Shown one piece after another: positions 21,371 through 32,106 of a stretch of DNA of 64,000 nucleotides. The first letter of the stretch is position 1. Each line of letters opens with the position of its first letter. The notes beneath the pieces are model-generated. The model was not told the origin of the DNA. It made no database searches and was given only the letters and a program-made list of their open reading frames with translations. The translations under genes and the position numbers were made by a program. Source of the DNA: an uncultured Prochlorococcus sp. (GTDB taxonomy: Bacteria > Cyanobacteriota > Cyanobacteriia > PCC-6307 > Cyanobiaceae). The stretch covers positions 1-64,000 of the forward strand of contig CACHVD010000005.1 in assembly GCA_902583265.1 (NCBI GenBank). Direction: 5' to 3'.

Positions 21371-22318
21371 GTGAATGATCCAAAACAACTATTAGGAATT
21401 AAGGGTGCCTCTGAAACATCAAGTATATGGAAACTCCGTATACAGTTAATGAAACCCATAACATGGATCCCTTTGATATGGGGAGTTATTTGTGGAGCAG
21501 CTGCAAGTGGGAATTTTGAATGGACATTTAAAAATGTTCTAGCTTCATTAGCGTGTATGTTGATGAGTGGACCACTTCTGGCTGGTTATACCCAAACCAT
21601 AAATGATTTTTTTGATAAAGAAATTGATGCAATTAATGAACCAAATAGACCAATTCCTTCTGGCAAAATTTCAATAAAAGATGTAAAAATACAAATTTGG
21701 GTGTTACTTATAGCGGGTTTAATAGTTGCTTTTCTATTAGATTTATATGCTAAGCACAGCTTCCCCTCCGTCTTACTTTTGGCATTAGGGGGTTCCTTTG
21801 TTAGTTATATATATTCTGCTCCACCACTCAAATTAAAACAGAATGGTTGGCTTGGAAATTATGCTTTAGGAGCATCTTATATAGCTTTACCTTGGTGGGC
21901 AGGACAAGCCTTGTTTGGGAAATTAACTATTGTGACGGCGATACTAACACTTGCTTATAGTCTCTCAGGACTTGGAATTGCTGTTATTAATGATTTTAAA
22001 AGTGTTGAAGGAGACTCAAAGCTAGGCTTAAATTCTCTACCAGTAGTATTTGGGATTAAAAATGCAAGTAGAATAAGTGCAGGACTGATTGACATTTTTC
22101 AATTGGCAATGGTAGTAGTATTAGTCATTATTGGTCAACATTTAGCCTCTGTAATTTTGGTTTTATTGGTAATTCCACAAATTACATTTCAAGATATGTG
22201 GTTACTAAGAGATCCTCTAAAGTTTGATGTTAAATATCAAGCAAGTGCCCAACCATTTCTTATAACTGGAATGTTAGTTACAGCTTTAGCGATAGGACAT
22301 AGTTTTTTAGTTGCTTAA
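21371..22318 (+). CDS. chlG: Chlorophyll synthase
   Basis: UbiA-family, NDFFDKEIDAINEPNRPIPSG; LGIAVINDFKSVEGDSKLGLNSLPVVFG. Confidence 0.95.
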   Translation: MNDPKQLLGIKGASETSSIWKLRIQLMKPITWIPLIWGVICGAAASGNFEWTFKNVLASLACMLMSGPLLAGYTQTINDFFDKEIDAINEPNRPIPSGKISIKDVKIQIWVLLIAGLIVAFLLDLYAKHSFPSVLLLALGGSFVSYIYSAPPLKLKQNGWLGNYALGASYIALPWWAGQALFGKLTIVTAILTLAYSLSGLGIAVINDFKSVEGDSKLGLNSLPVVFGIKNASRISAGLIDIFQLAMVVVLVIIGQHLASVILVLLVIPQITFQDMWLLRDPLKFDVKYQASAQPFLITGMLVTALAIGHSFLVA

Positions 22319-24089
22319 GGTGCAAAAGATTAAATTCAAATCTTTTGTTTTAATAATTCCAATATTAATTTTTTCTGGAATATCTTTTTATTTCTTTAGT
22401 CTAATAGTAAGTACGTTAAAATTTGACGTATCTAAAAATAAAAAGTTTTGGGAAACCAAATATTCTTATGTAATATCATCTTCTGATAATAAGATACTAA
22501 GCAAATTAAGTCGCAAATTTGAAATAGATAATAGTTATCATAAAATTCCATTTTTTCTTAAACATTCTTTTATATCTTCGGAGGATAAAAGATTTTATAA
22601 ACATTATGGAATAGATTTAAAAAGTATTTCTCGTGCTCTTATACAAAATATTAGAAGTGGTTATGTTAAAGAGGGAGGAAGTACGATTACACAACAAGTT
22701 GCTAGATTACTTTTTCTAAATAATGATTTAAATTTTCAAAGAAAAATCAACGAAATATTTATATCACTCATACTTGAATTTAGATATAACAAAAATCAAA
22801 TTTTAAAATTATATTTAAATAATATTTATTTAGGATCAGGAGCATATGGGGTAGACGAGGCTGCCCAAGTTTATTTTGGAAAATTTATAGAAGAATTGAC
22901 ACTATCAGAGATCGCATTAATTGCAGGATTAGCTCCAGCTCCATCAATTTATTCACCTTATCAAAATTTAGAACTAGCTATTAAAAATAGAAATAAAGTT
23001 CTTGAATCAATGTATGTTGATGGATATATTTCTCTTGCAAATAAGAATAAGGCTATTAAAGAAAAAATAAAATTAAATTATCAAACAGCTGATAATTTTT
23101 TAGATGATAAATTACTAATAAACTTTATTCTTCAGGAAACAGATAAAAAAATTGGAAGTAAAAATGATTATAAGTTTTTAAGAATTAAATCTTCCATCAA
23201 CAAAGATTGGCAAGAAAAAGGTCAAAAAATATCAAGATACGCAGGGCCTGAAGAACTTGAATTTGGTCTGTTATCTATTGAATCAAACACAGGACTAATC
23301 AGGACAATGATAACCAGCAAAAATCCATCAATTAATGAATACAATAGAGTTATTTCATCTGTAAGACCTTTAGGTTCTACTTTTAAAATAATCCCTTATG
23401 CTGCTGCATTAATAGAAGGAATAAAATTAAGCGATAAATTTGAAGACTTACCAATATGCTGGGAAAGTTATTGCCCAAAAAATTTTTCAGAAGACTATAA
23501 AGGTTCAATATCTTTGATTGAATCATTTAAGATTTCTTCAAATGTCGTTCCAATATCAATCACAAAAAAAATCGGCTTAAAAAATATTATTAATTTGGCG
23601 AATTCATTTGGACTAGGTTATAAGCAAGAGTTTGAGGAATTCCCATCATTAGCTATTGGCGCCTATGGAGATAATCTTTTAAACATCACAAATGCATATT
23701 CTGCAATAAACAATAATGGGAAGATTCAAAACCCTGAAATCATAGAAAAAATAGAATCATATAAAAAACAACCTATTTGGGAACATAAATCTATTTCCAA
23801 GAAAATATTAGATTTAAAAATAAACAACAAAATAAATAAACTTCTTGAAAAATCTGTAAAAGAAGGGACTTCAAAAGCAGCCTCTATAAAAGGAAAGAAA
23901 ATTTATGGGAAAACAGGAACATCTGATGGAAATAAAGATCTCTGGTTTATTGGTTCTATTGATAACCTTACAACAGGGATCTGGATAGGTTACGACGATA
24001 ACAAGGAATCTGAATTGTCTAGTGGGAATGCAGCTTATTTATGGAAGAAGTTCATATCTGAAATTTATAAAATTCCAATTAAAAAATAA
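22311..24089 (+). CDS. Class A penicillin-binding protein (transglycosylase/transpeptidase)
   Basis: SEDKRFYKHYGID, EGGSTITQQVARLL (GT51); SSVRPLGSTFKIIPYAAAL, KTGTSDGNKDLWFIG (transpeptidase). Confidence 0.93.
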   Translation: MLKVQKIKFKSFVLIIPILIFSGISFYFFSLIVSTLKFDVSKNKKFWETKYSYVISSSDNKILSKLSRKFEIDNSYHKIPFFLKHSFISSEDKRFYKHYGIDLKSISRALIQNIRSGYVKEGGSTITQQVARLLFLNNDLNFQRKINEIFISLILEFRYNKNQILKLYLNNIYLGSGAYGVDEAAQVYFGKFIEELTLSEIALIAGLAPAPSIYSPYQNLELAIKNRNKVLESMYVDGYISLANKNKAIKEKIKLNYQTADNFLDDKLLINFILQETDKKIGSKNDYKFLRIKSSINKDWQEKGQKISRYAGPEELEFGLLSIESNTGLIRTMITSKNPSINEYNRVISSVRPLGSTFKIIPYAAALIEGIKLSDKFEDLPICWESYCPKNFSEDYKGSISLIESFKISSNVVPISITKKIGLKNIINLANSFGLGYKQEFEEFPSLAIGAYGDNLLNITNAYSAINNNGKIQNPEIIEKIESYKKQPIWEHKSISKKILDLKINNKINKLLEKSVKEGTSKAASIKGKKIYGKTGTSDGNKDLWFIGSIDNLTTGIWIGYDDNKESELSSGNAAYLWKKFISEIYKIPIKK

Positions 24090-24098
24090 ATTATATTT

Positions 24099-25415
24099 TT
24101 AAGATTTATAAGAAATTATTGCAGAATAAAATCCATCACCAGGATAATCCAAGCTAGGTAAAATTTGCTTTTGGCTAACCAATTTTAAAGTTTTGTTTTT
24201 TTCAATAAATCGTTCAATTAATAGATTATTTTCATCGGGACAAATAGTACAAGTTGAATAAACTAAAGTGCCATCTTTTTTCAAAAGAGGGAAAATACTC
24301 TCCAAAAGTTTTTCCTGTAATAAAGTTAATGATTTTATTTTTTCTTTACTTAAAGACCATCTAGAATCTGGATTCCTGGAAAGAGTTCCAATTCCTGAAC
24401 ATGGAGCATCTATTAAAATCTTATCAAAATAAGATATAAACTTAGGATTTAATTCAATCAAACTCGTAGCATCAGCCTTAAGGGTATTAACAGATTTCAA
24501 ATTTAATCTTTCTAAATTTGATTGCAGTATTTTCAATCTTTTTGCTGATCTATCTACGGCAATGATTTCAGCACTATCATTTGTTAATTCTGCAAGGTGG
24601 GTAGACTTACTTCCTGGAGCTGCACAAGCATCTAAAATCTTTTCACCTTCTTTTGGATTTAAGAGAGGTGCTATCCACTGAGAAGATCTATCTTGAATTG
24701 TCCAAAGTCCATCACTATATCCTGGTAAATTTTTTATGGATCTTGTATTAGATTTTAAAGTAATTCCATTATGTAAATCATTAATAATTTCAGCATCAAT
24801 ATTATTTTCATAAAGTACTTTCAAAAAGTTATCTAAATTAGTTTTTAATTGGTTAATTCTCAAATCAATTGATGGTTTTTTATTAAATGCCTTAATGATA
24901 TTTTCACCCTCGCTATTGCCTACCCATTTATAAAGATCCTTCACAAGCCATAATGGGAATGATTCAAGATATGAAATTCTTTCTTTTCTATTAGAAGATA
25001 CTTCAGGAAAGATTTTTTGTTCTAATTTTCTTGATGCATTTCTCAATATCGCATTTACAGTTCCCGCTAAACCATTTAAATCTGTTTTTTTAGCAACTTC
25101 TACAGTGGTAGAAATAGCGGCAGGAAATGGGATTTTATCCATTTTCAATAGTTGATACAAACCGATATGTAGAAGCCATCTTAACTTTGGAGGCTGCTTT
25201 TTATGAGTAATTTTTGATATATGATCCATCCAAAGATCAAGAAATTTTCTATACCTTATGCATCCAAAAGATAATTCCGTAATAAAAGCTATATCAAGAG
25301 AATTAAATTGATAATTTTTTAAAACCTTTTCAAGAGCATGATCAGAAAAATCACCAGAACTAACTTTTAATAAAATTTCCCAAGCTGCCTTTCTTTGTAA
25401 ATATCCTAAGCTCAA
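24099..25415 (-). CDS. rsmB: 16S rRNA (cytosine-C5) methyltransferase RsmB/Sun
   Basis: N-terminal NusB-like domain; LDACAAPGSKSTHLAEL, DAPCSGIGTLSRNPDSRW. Confidence 0.93.
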   Translation of the reverse strand: MSLGYLQRKAAWEILLKVSSGDFSDHALEKVLKNYQFNSLDIAFITELSFGCIRYRKFLDLWMDHISKITHKKQPPKLRWLLHIGLYQLLKMDKIPFPAAISTTVEVAKKTDLNGLAGTVNAILRNASRKLEQKIFPEVSSNRKERISYLESFPLWLVKDLYKWVGNSEGENIIKAFNKKPSIDLRINQLKTNLDNFLKVLYENNIDAEIINDLHNGITLKSNTRSIKNLPGYSDGLWTIQDRSSQWIAPLLNPKEGEKILDACAAPGSKSTHLAELTNDSAEIIAVDRSAKRLKILQSNLERLNLKSVNTLKADATSLIELNPKFISYFDKILIDAPCSGIGTLSRNPDSRWSLSKEKIKSLTLLQEKLLESIFPLLKKDGTLVYSTCTICPDENNLLIERFIEKNKTLKLVSQKQILPSLDYPGDGFYSAIISYKS

Positions 25416-25467
25416 AATATAATTAAATTTTTAAAGATAACTTTAATATACAAAAAAATTCAAAAAT

Positions 25468-25611
25468 TTAAACTACTTTTTCAGTTGCAGAATTAAACCA
25501 AATAAAACCTAAAATAGAAATAAGTGAAAGATTAAATCCTAAAAAAAGAAAGATATTTAAAGAATGGATTCTTTCCCGAAAAAATATTTTTTTTTCTTTG
25601 TGATACTTCAT
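25468..25611 (-). CDS. Small single-TM hypothetical protein (47 aa)
   Basis: Manual reading: MKYHKEKKIFFRERIHSLNIFLFLGFNLSLISILGFIWFNSATEKVV*; below ORF-track length cutoff; basic N-terminus plus hydrophobic helix. Confidence 0.5.
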   Translation of the reverse strand: MKYHKEKKIFFRERIHSLNIFLFLGFNLSLISILGFIWFNSATEKVV

Positions 25612-25630
25612 TATTAAAATAAAATGTTAT

Positions 25631-25810
25631 TCAGGATTTCAAACGGCAACCAATATTGATAGATCCTGCATCAAGCATTCTGCCTAATTTAATTGCTATG
25701 GATTCCTCCAACCTAGTGAAATTAGATTGATGGGTAGTTATCCAATCTAATTCAGAAAAGGTAATAATTCCCGTCGAATTACTTTTTAAAAAAAGTGTTC
25801 CAATTTCCAT
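25631..25810 (-). CDS. Small hypothetical protein (59 aa)
   Basis: Manual reading: MEIGTLFLKSNSTGIITFSELDWITTHQSNFTRLEESIAIKLGRMLDAGSINIGCRLKS*; fills an otherwise empty intergenic region. Confidence 0.6.
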   Translation of the reverse strand: MEIGTLFLKSNSTGIITFSELDWITTHQSNFTRLEESIAIKLGRMLDAGSINIGCRLKS

Positions 25811-25914
25811 TAGAAAATTTTACTTTACCCAAATTAACATCCGTACTTAATAATTCTTTATAACATAATATTCTTTTAATTTTTCAAAGACAACTGTGGG
25901 TTATTACTCTTGAT

Positions 25915-27405
25915 TTATTGAATATCTCTTAAAAATTTATCGGCCGTTTTTAAGTGATTATTTAATTTTTCCTCTGACATTTTATCGAGATTTCTCGTTA
26001 ACATTGCCAGACGATATTGCTTTCTAAAAAAGCTTTCATTATCTTTAATAAATTTCCAAAATAAGCCATCCCATATTTCACACCATTGGCCACTTTTAAA
26101 ATTAGACATTTTTTTTACATAATTAGAGCTTGATATATATGGCTTTGTTGAAAAGATACCACCATCACTAAACTGACTCATTCCGTAAACATTTGGAACC
26201 ATAACCCAATCATAGGAATCAATAAACATTTCCATAAACCATTTATAAACTTGGTTGGGGTGAATTCTACATAGAAGCATAAAGTTGCCAACAATCATTA
26301 GCCGCTCAATATGATGACAATAACCAAATTTAATAATATTTTTTATAACAACGTCTACTGGTTCAATTCCTGTATTTCCTCGATAAAAAGATTTTGGAAT
26401 TGGTTTATCTTCAAAATTCCAAAAATTACTATTTCGCATCTTTGTTCCGTACTTTTTATAGACGAGGCAAATAAATTCTCTCCATCCAATAATTTGACGA
26501 ATAAAGCCCTCTAAAGAGTTAATAGGAACATTATTATTTTTTGCAAAAATTAATGCTTTATTTACTACTACATCTGGGGTTAATAAGCCGCTATTTAAAA
26601 GAGGAGAAAGTAAACTGTGCCATAAAAAAGAATTTTCTTTAGCAATTGCATCCTCATAATCTCCAAATAAGAAAAATCTATTTTTAAAAAAATCATTTAA
26701 CCATTCATCTGCCTCTTCAAAATTAGTTGGATATAAAAAGTTATTACTTTCTCCAATAAACTCAATATCAAAATTGGCTAATGACCTTTCTGCATTAACT
26801 ACAAATTTATTTTTTTGTAATTTAGGTGTATCGGGTATATTTATTTGTTTTGGTAATTTTTTTCTGTTCATTTCATCGAAACTCCATTTACCACCTTCAG
26901 GTGTATCATCAGGATTAACTAATATCTTTTGGCTCTTTCTTTGATTCTCATAAAATCTCCCCATAAGCGGTTTTTTTGCATTTGATGCAAATAAATCTTT
27001 TAAATCTTTACTGCTCATAAACATAGGAGAAGGCAAAATATTTAAAGCTAAATTATTACTTTCAACAAAATTATTAATCCTCTTCATTATTAAAAAATCA
27101 TGAGGGTCAATGAGATTTATTTTCTGATATTTATCTTTAATAAATTCCGATAAGTAATCAACTGTAGAAACATTATTCTTGTTTTCGATATATAAAACTT
27201 TAAAGCCAGATATTTCTAAATAATTTTTATAAGCGAGCATAGATGCTCTATGAAAAACTAACTTATTTTTATGGTTAGTTAATTTATGAAATTTATCATT
27301 TCCAAAAAATAATGAGTCTTCCAAGATCAAAACTTCACAATTTATTTTTAAAATTGGGCTTTCTCTAAAAAGTTGATTCGGGAAAATAATTGATACTTGT
27401 TTCAT
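25915..27405 (-). CDS. Photolyase/cryptochrome-related protein (COG3046, bacterial FeS-BCP/PhrB-like family)
   Basis: [74 protein letters not shown]. Confidence 0.88.
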   Translation of the reverse strand: MKQVSIIFPNQLFRESPILKINCEVLILEDSLFFGNDKFHKLTNHKNKLVFHRASMLAYKNYLEISGFKVLYIENKNNVSTVDYLSEFIKDKYQKINLIDPHDFLIMKRINNFVESNNLALNILPSPMFMSSKDLKDLFASNAKKPLMGRFYENQRKSQKILVNPDDTPEGGKWSFDEMNRKKLPKQINIPDTPKLQKNKFVVNAERSLANFDIEFIGESNNFLYPTNFEEADEWLNDFFKNRFFLFGDYEDAIAKENSFLWHSLLSPLLNSGLLTPDVVVNKALIFAKNNNVPINSLEGFIRQIIGWREFICLVYKKYGTKMRNSNFWNFEDKPIPKSFYRGNTGIEPVDVVIKNIIKFGYCHHIERLMIVGNFMLLCRIHPNQVYKWFMEMFIDSYDWVMVPNVYGMSQFSDGGIFSTKPYISSSNYVKKMSNFKSGQWCEIWDGLFWKFIKDNESFFRKQYRLAMLTRNLDKMSEEKLNNHLKTADKFLRDIQ

Positions 27406-27533
27406 CTTTGCGACTTCCTGTTACTGCATCTTTTTGAACAGTAGATAACATCATCCCAACAGTTTTTCCATTTTTTACGCCACCCAAACGGCCTATTGCA
27501 AACAGGACAAGTTTTAGTAGAAAGATTTTTCAA
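27402..27533 (-). CDS. DUF2256-like small zinc-ribbon protein (43 aa), overlapping the photolyase start
   Basis: Manual reading from TTG: (M)[46 protein letters not shown]...YC..RC pattern; TGA overlaps photolyase ATG; starts 4 nt after upstream stop. Confidence 0.8.
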   Translation of the reverse strand: MKNLSTKTCPVCNRPFGWRKKWKNCWDDVIYCSKRCSNRKSQR

Positions 27534-27536
27534 AAT

Positions 27537-27773
27537 TTATAATTTTCTTTTATGAGTAGATTTAAATCTAGTTGAATCTTTAAGGGCCATATGTTTTGTA
27601 TTTCTTCCCGAAACTCTCTTTCTCCAGACTTTGAAAGATTTGGGTTTAAGATTTTGACGCATAATTTTTATCGCATCTTCCTCTTTTAAACCAAATTGAT
27701 ACTCGATAGCTTCAAAGGGTGTTCTATCTTCCCAACACATTTCTATTATTCTGTCTATATCGATACTTTCCAT
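27537..27773 (-). CDS. TIGR03643/DUF2805-like small protein
   Basis: RIIEMCWEDRTPFEAIEYQFGLKEEDAIKIMRQNLKPKSFKVWRKRVSGRNTKH, the characteristic Trp/Met-rich family pattern. Confidence 0.8.
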   Translation of the reverse strand: MESIDIDRIIEMCWEDRTPFEAIEYQFGLKEEDAIKIMRQNLKPKSFKVWRKRVSGRNTKHMALKDSTRFKSTHKRKL

Positions 27774-27775
27774 AT

Positions 27776-28180
27776 TTATTGCTCACATTGTGAGGTACAA
27801 AGTTTTTCAATATCGGATCTACCTGTAATTTGAAGTCTATATTTTGCCCAATATCTGTAAACCAATCTCAATAATGGAGATAAGAGCTTAATCTTCAAGG
27901 GAAAATAAACCCAACCTAAACCAATTAATTCATAAGAATATGCAAGTACATCTAGTCCCCTAATAATTACACCATTTTCAAGAATCCCATGCAGGTTTGA
28001 CATAGCTTCTGAATATGAGATGTCATTAAAAAGACTTTTATCATAATCCTTTCTATTAATATCTATAAATGCAATTTGATTTAACGTATCTCTTTTTTTA
28101 AGAAAATTTGTTTCTCTCAAACAAAGTGGACACCCACCATCGAATAAAAATGTTAATTTATTTTTCATATTTTTATTCAA
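27776..28180 (-). CDS. DCC-family thiol-disulfide oxidoreductase-like protein (DUF393)
   Basis: FLFDGGCPLCLRETNFLKKRD motif near N-terminus. Confidence 0.85.
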   Translation of the reverse strand: MNKNMKNKLTFLFDGGCPLCLRETNFLKKRDTLNQIAFIDINRKDYDKSLFNDISYSEAMSNLHGILENGVIIRGLDVLAYSYELIGLGWVYFPLKIKLLSPLLRLVYRYWAKYRLQITGRSDIEKLCTSQCEQ

Positions 28181-28345
28181 ATATAGAAATTAAATAACTT
28201 TTTTGTGGAATAAAAAATTTTTTTTAGAATACAAACTTTATAAAGCCTTAATAATTGCCAGTTCTAATTTAGTGAAATTACATTATCTTATTAATTAATA
28301 AGCCATTGATTAAGGGATACATCAATGGTTTAAAACTATTTATGA

Positions 28346-28549
28346 TCAGTCATCTAGAAGATGAACTCCTTCTCCTACGTCAGGGGTAAAATTACAATAT
28401 TTTTCAAAAATAAGTCCAACACCTCTCATTTTTTCTCCTAATTCATCGTTAAATTTATTCCATTCTTCCGATTCACGATCAGGTAAATCCCACCCTTGTT
28501 TTTCTACCATACTTGTTATTACTGTATAGTCCCATTCTATGTATGCCAT
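28346..28549 (-). CDS. Conserved small acidic hypothetical protein
   Basis: 67-aa ORF with biased composition; isolated by flanking intergenic spaces. Confidence 0.55.
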   Translation of the reverse strand: MAYIEWDYTVITSMVEKQGWDLPDRESEEWNKFNDELGEKMRGVGLIFEKYCNFTPDVGEGVHLLDD

Positions 28550-28644
28550 TGAGTTAATTTAAACTACCAAAATATTATAAACCAAGAGATTTAATAGGTA
28601 ATCAATATTTTTTGAATATAATTTAAAAGTGTGAAAAATTATAA

Positions 28645-29316
28645 ATGTCAATTTTGCCAAGAAGATTTGAACGAATCAAAAGTGTTTTAGATTGCAGAAT
28701 GAAAAACTTGACTGTTTTAGTTGAGGATGTCAATAAACCACATAATTTATCTGCGATATTAAGGACATGTGATGCGGCAGGAGTTTTCGAAGCAAATTTT
28801 ATTAGCAAAACGAATGCCGTTAAGACTTTTAATAGTACTGCTCAAGGAAGTCAAAAATGGGTAAAACTGAATAATCATGAAAACACTATCACGGCAATAT
28901 CAGATTTAAAGAATAAGGGTTTTAAATTATATGGAACGACTCTTAATAGTGAATCAGTAGATTATAGAAATTTTGATTATTCTCAAAATACATGTTTTGT
29001 TTTAGGAGCAGAAAAATGGGGACTAAGTAATGAACTTATATCAATGGTTGATCAATCGATTTTCATACCCATGAGAGGTATGGTTCAATCTTTGAATGTT
29101 TCAGTTGCTGCTTCTATATTATTATTTGAAGCTGTTCGCCAAAGAAAAAATAAGGGTATATTGCCCGCTAATGGAGAAGGGTTAAATATGGATGAATATC
29201 AAAAAACACTTTTTGAATGGTGTTACCCGGAATTAGCTGCGGTATATCAAAAATCAGCTAAAGAATATCCAAAGTTGAATGATCAAGGAGAACTTTATCC
29301 TATTACAGACAACTAA
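28645..29316 (+). CDS. trmH: tRNA (guanosine-2'-O-)-methyltransferase (TrmH, SpoU family)
   Basis: RRFERIKSVLDCRMKNLTVLVEDVNKPHNLSAILRTCDAAG, VLGAEKWGLS, IPMRGMVQSLNVSVAASILLFE. Confidence 0.93.
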   Translation: MSILPRRFERIKSVLDCRMKNLTVLVEDVNKPHNLSAILRTCDAAGVFEANFISKTNAVKTFNSTAQGSQKWVKLNNHENTITAISDLKNKGFKLYGTTLNSESVDYRNFDYSQNTCFVLGAEKWGLSNELISMVDQSIFIPMRGMVQSLNVSVAASILLFEAVRQRKNKGILPANGEGLNMDEYQKTLFEWCYPELAAVYQKSAKEYPKLNDQGELYPITDN

Positions 29317-29321
29317 ATTTA

Positions 29322-30164
29322 TTATGAATTTTGACTATCAAAAATTTCTTCAAGGTCCTCTCCTATAAAAGAAAGACCTAAAACTAAAAAAAACATTGCC
29401 AAACCTGGGAACAAAGCCGTCCACCAGATACCTGTAGGTAAAGCGGCAAGAGCCAGATTTAAATCACTTCCCCATTCTGGGACATCTGCAGGAACACCAA
29501 GGCCTAAAAATCCTAAACTTCCTAATACCAAAACAGCATCTGCAGCATTTAGGGTAAGCAGAATAGGTAATGGTGTTATAACATTTGGGAGAATATATTT
29601 AAAAATAATTTTTCTAACATCAGCTCCTGCAACTTGAGCTGCCTCCACATAAGTTTCGGATTTAACCAATATTGTCTGATTTCTGATTAATCTAAAATAT
29701 TGAGGAGAGTAAACAATGCACAATGCCAAAGCCGCGTTAAGGATACCCTTACCCAATACAAAAGCCACAACAACTGAAAGCAAAATTACAGGTATTGAAA
29801 AAATAGTATCCATTATTAGTGATAAGCATTTATCAAAAAAACCACCAAAATATCCACTTAATAACCCCAATGGCAAACCCAAACTTAATGAAAAAAGAAT
29901 AGCTAAGAATACAACTTCTATCGCTAATGATGATCCTTGCAAAGTTCTTAAGCAAACATCTCTTCCTAATCTATCTGTGCCACAAAAATGATTAAGAGAA
30001 GGAGGGGCAAAGATATCATTGCTTAACATTGAAAATGAATAGCCAAAAAAATTATTGGCCTCTAAAAATTTCATTATTAAAACAACAATAAGATAAAAAA
30101 GTACAATTAAAAATCCAGCTTTTCTGATATTTGCGCCGACACGATTAAGTGAGTTAAGATCCAA
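29322..30164 (-). CDS. ABC transporter permease (DppC/OppC-like)
   Basis: HFCGTDRLGRDVCLRTLQGSS and EAAQVAGADVRKIIFKYILPNVITP. Confidence 0.9.
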   Translation of the reverse strand: MDLNSLNRVGANIRKAGFLIVLFYLIVVLIMKFLEANNFFGYSFSMLSNDIFAPPSLNHFCGTDRLGRDVCLRTLQGSSLAIEVVFLAILFSLSLGLPLGLLSGYFGGFFDKCLSLIMDTIFSIPVILLSVVVAFVLGKGILNAALALCIVYSPQYFRLIRNQTILVKSETYVEAAQVAGADVRKIIFKYILPNVITPLPILLTLNAADAVLVLGSLGFLGLGVPADVPEWGSDLNLALAALPTGIWWTALFPGLAMFFLVLGLSFIGEDLEEIFDSQNS

Positions 30165-30242
30165 GATCTTTTTTAAAGATATAAATGAAATATACCCAAT
30201 TATTTTAAAAATAAATAGCTATAAATTTTAAATTAAAATAAA

Positions 30243-32051
30243 TTACTGATTTAATTTCAAGACTGCCATAAAAGCTTCTTGAGGAACTTCAACTTTACCC
30301 ATTGCCTTCATCCTCTTTTTACCTTTGGCTTGTTTCTTTAAAAGTTTCTTTTTCCTAGAAATATCCCCTCCATAACATTTAGATAAAACATCTTTTCGCA
30401 AAGCACTTATGCTTTCACTTGCAATAATCCTGCTACCGATTGAGGCTTGAATAGGTATTTTAAATTGTTGTTTTGGAATAAGTTCTTTTAATTTCTCAAC
30501 TAAATTTCTCCCAATTCCATAAGCCTTATCTTTATGAACAATAGAAGTTAATGGATCTGCTCTTTCTGAATTTATTAAAACATCTAATCTAACAAGGTCA
30601 TTTTTTCTATAGCCAATCAAATGATATTCCATTGATGCATAACCTTGGGTTCTACTTTTCATTTGATCAAAGAAATCTGTAACAACTTCTGCTAATGGAA
30701 TTTCATAAATCAAGGTAACTCGATCTGTTGTTATGTATTTCATATCTATAAATACTCCCCTTCTTTCCTGACATAAACCCATTAATGTTCCATTAAATTC
30801 ATTGGGAGCATAAATTTCCATTTTCACATAAGGCTCTTCTATTGATTCCCTGAGTTGCGGATCAGGAATTGTAGAGGGATTATCAATAAAGATATGTTCC
30901 TGCTGATTTAAATTAACTTTATAAATAACTGATGGTGCCGTTACGATTAGATCCAAGTCATATTCTCTTTCTAATCTTTCTTGAACAATCTCCATATGAA
31001 GAAGTCCTAGGAATCCGCATCTAAATCCGAAGCCCATTGCGCTACTGGTTTCGGGCTCATATTTTAAAGCTGCATCAGATAATTGTAATTTTTCTAGTGA
31101 TACTCTTAAATCTGGGAATTGATCAGCATCAGTAGGGAATAAGCCACAAAAAACCATAGGATTTGCTGTCTTATATCCAGGCAAAGGATCATTGGCAGGT
31201 GAATTTAAAAGAGTAATTGTATCTCCCACTCTCGCATCAGCAACTGATTTTATAGAAGCAGCTAAATAACCAACTTCTCCTGCATGTAATTCATCAACTT
31301 GCTGCTGATCAGGCGCCATTATTCCTATCTCATCTAGTTCATAATTTTTCTTACTTGCCATTAATAATATTTTTTCTCTCTTATTTAGAGATCCAGATAT
31401 CACCCTGAAATAAACAATAACTCCCCTGTAAGGATCATAATAAGAATCAAAAATCAGTGCCTTTGTAGGTAGTTTAATTTCATCTTGAGGAGGAGGTACT
31501 CTTCTTACGATTGCTTCCAAAATATCTTTAATACCAACTCCAGTTTTTGCTGAACAATTTATTGCATTAGATGTATCAAGTCCAATAATTTCCTCTATTT
31601 CTTGTTTTATTTTTTCAGCATCAGCCCCTGGTAAATCAACTTTATTTAAGACAGGAATTATTTCAAGATTATTTTCTAAGGCAAGATAAACATTAGCTAA
31701 GGTTTGAGCTTCTACTCCTTGACTTGCATCAACAACAAGTAAGGCGCCTTCACAAGCTTGAAGGGATCTACTAACCTCATAAGAGAAATCAACATGCCCT
31801 GGAGTATCTATTAAGTTCAAAACATATTCTTGGGAATCTTCAGCTCTATATTTCATCCTAGCAGCCTGTAACTTGATAGTAATTCCTCTCTCTCTTTCAA
31901 GATCCATACTGTCCAAAAATTGTTCTTGCATATCCCTTTGCTGCACAGTACCAGTATCTTGAAGTAACCTATCTGCAAGGGTAGATTTACCATGATCAAT
32001 ATGAGCGATTATGCAGAAATTTCTAATTTTTGAAACCGATATATCAGTCAT
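30243..32051 (-). CDS. lepA: Elongation factor 4 (LepA)
   Basis: [38 protein letters not shown]; characteristic C-terminus. Confidence 0.97.
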   Translation of the reverse strand: MTDISVSKIRNFCIIAHIDHGKSTLADRLLQDTGTVQQRDMQEQFLDSMDLERERGITIKLQAARMKYRAEDSQEYVLNLIDTPGHVDFSYEVSRSLQACEGALLVVDASQGVEAQTLANVYLALENNLEIIPVLNKVDLPGADAEKIKQEIEEIIGLDTSNAINCSAKTGVGIKDILEAIVRRVPPPQDEIKLPTKALIFDSYYDPYRGVIVYFRVISGSLNKREKILLMASKKNYELDEIGIMAPDQQQVDELHAGEVGYLAASIKSVADARVGDTITLLNSPANDPLPGYKTANPMVFCGLFPTDADQFPDLRVSLEKLQLSDAALKYEPETSSAMGFGFRCGFLGLLHMEIVQERLEREYDLDLIVTAPSVIYKVNLNQQEHIFIDNPSTIPDPQLRESIEEPYVKMEIYAPNEFNGTLMGLCQERRGVFIDMKYITTDRVTLIYEIPLAEVVTDFFDQMKSRTQGYASMEYHLIGYRKNDLVRLDVLINSERADPLTSIVHKDKAYGIGRNLVEKLKELIPKQQFKIPIQASIGSRIIASESISALRKDVLSKCYGGDISRKKKLLKKQAKGKKRMKAMGKVEVPQEAFMAVLKLNQ

Positions 32052-32106
32052 ATAGAAAGAAAAATTCTCCTCTTATTACATCTTGATTAATATTAGCTAA
32101 TTAGGA

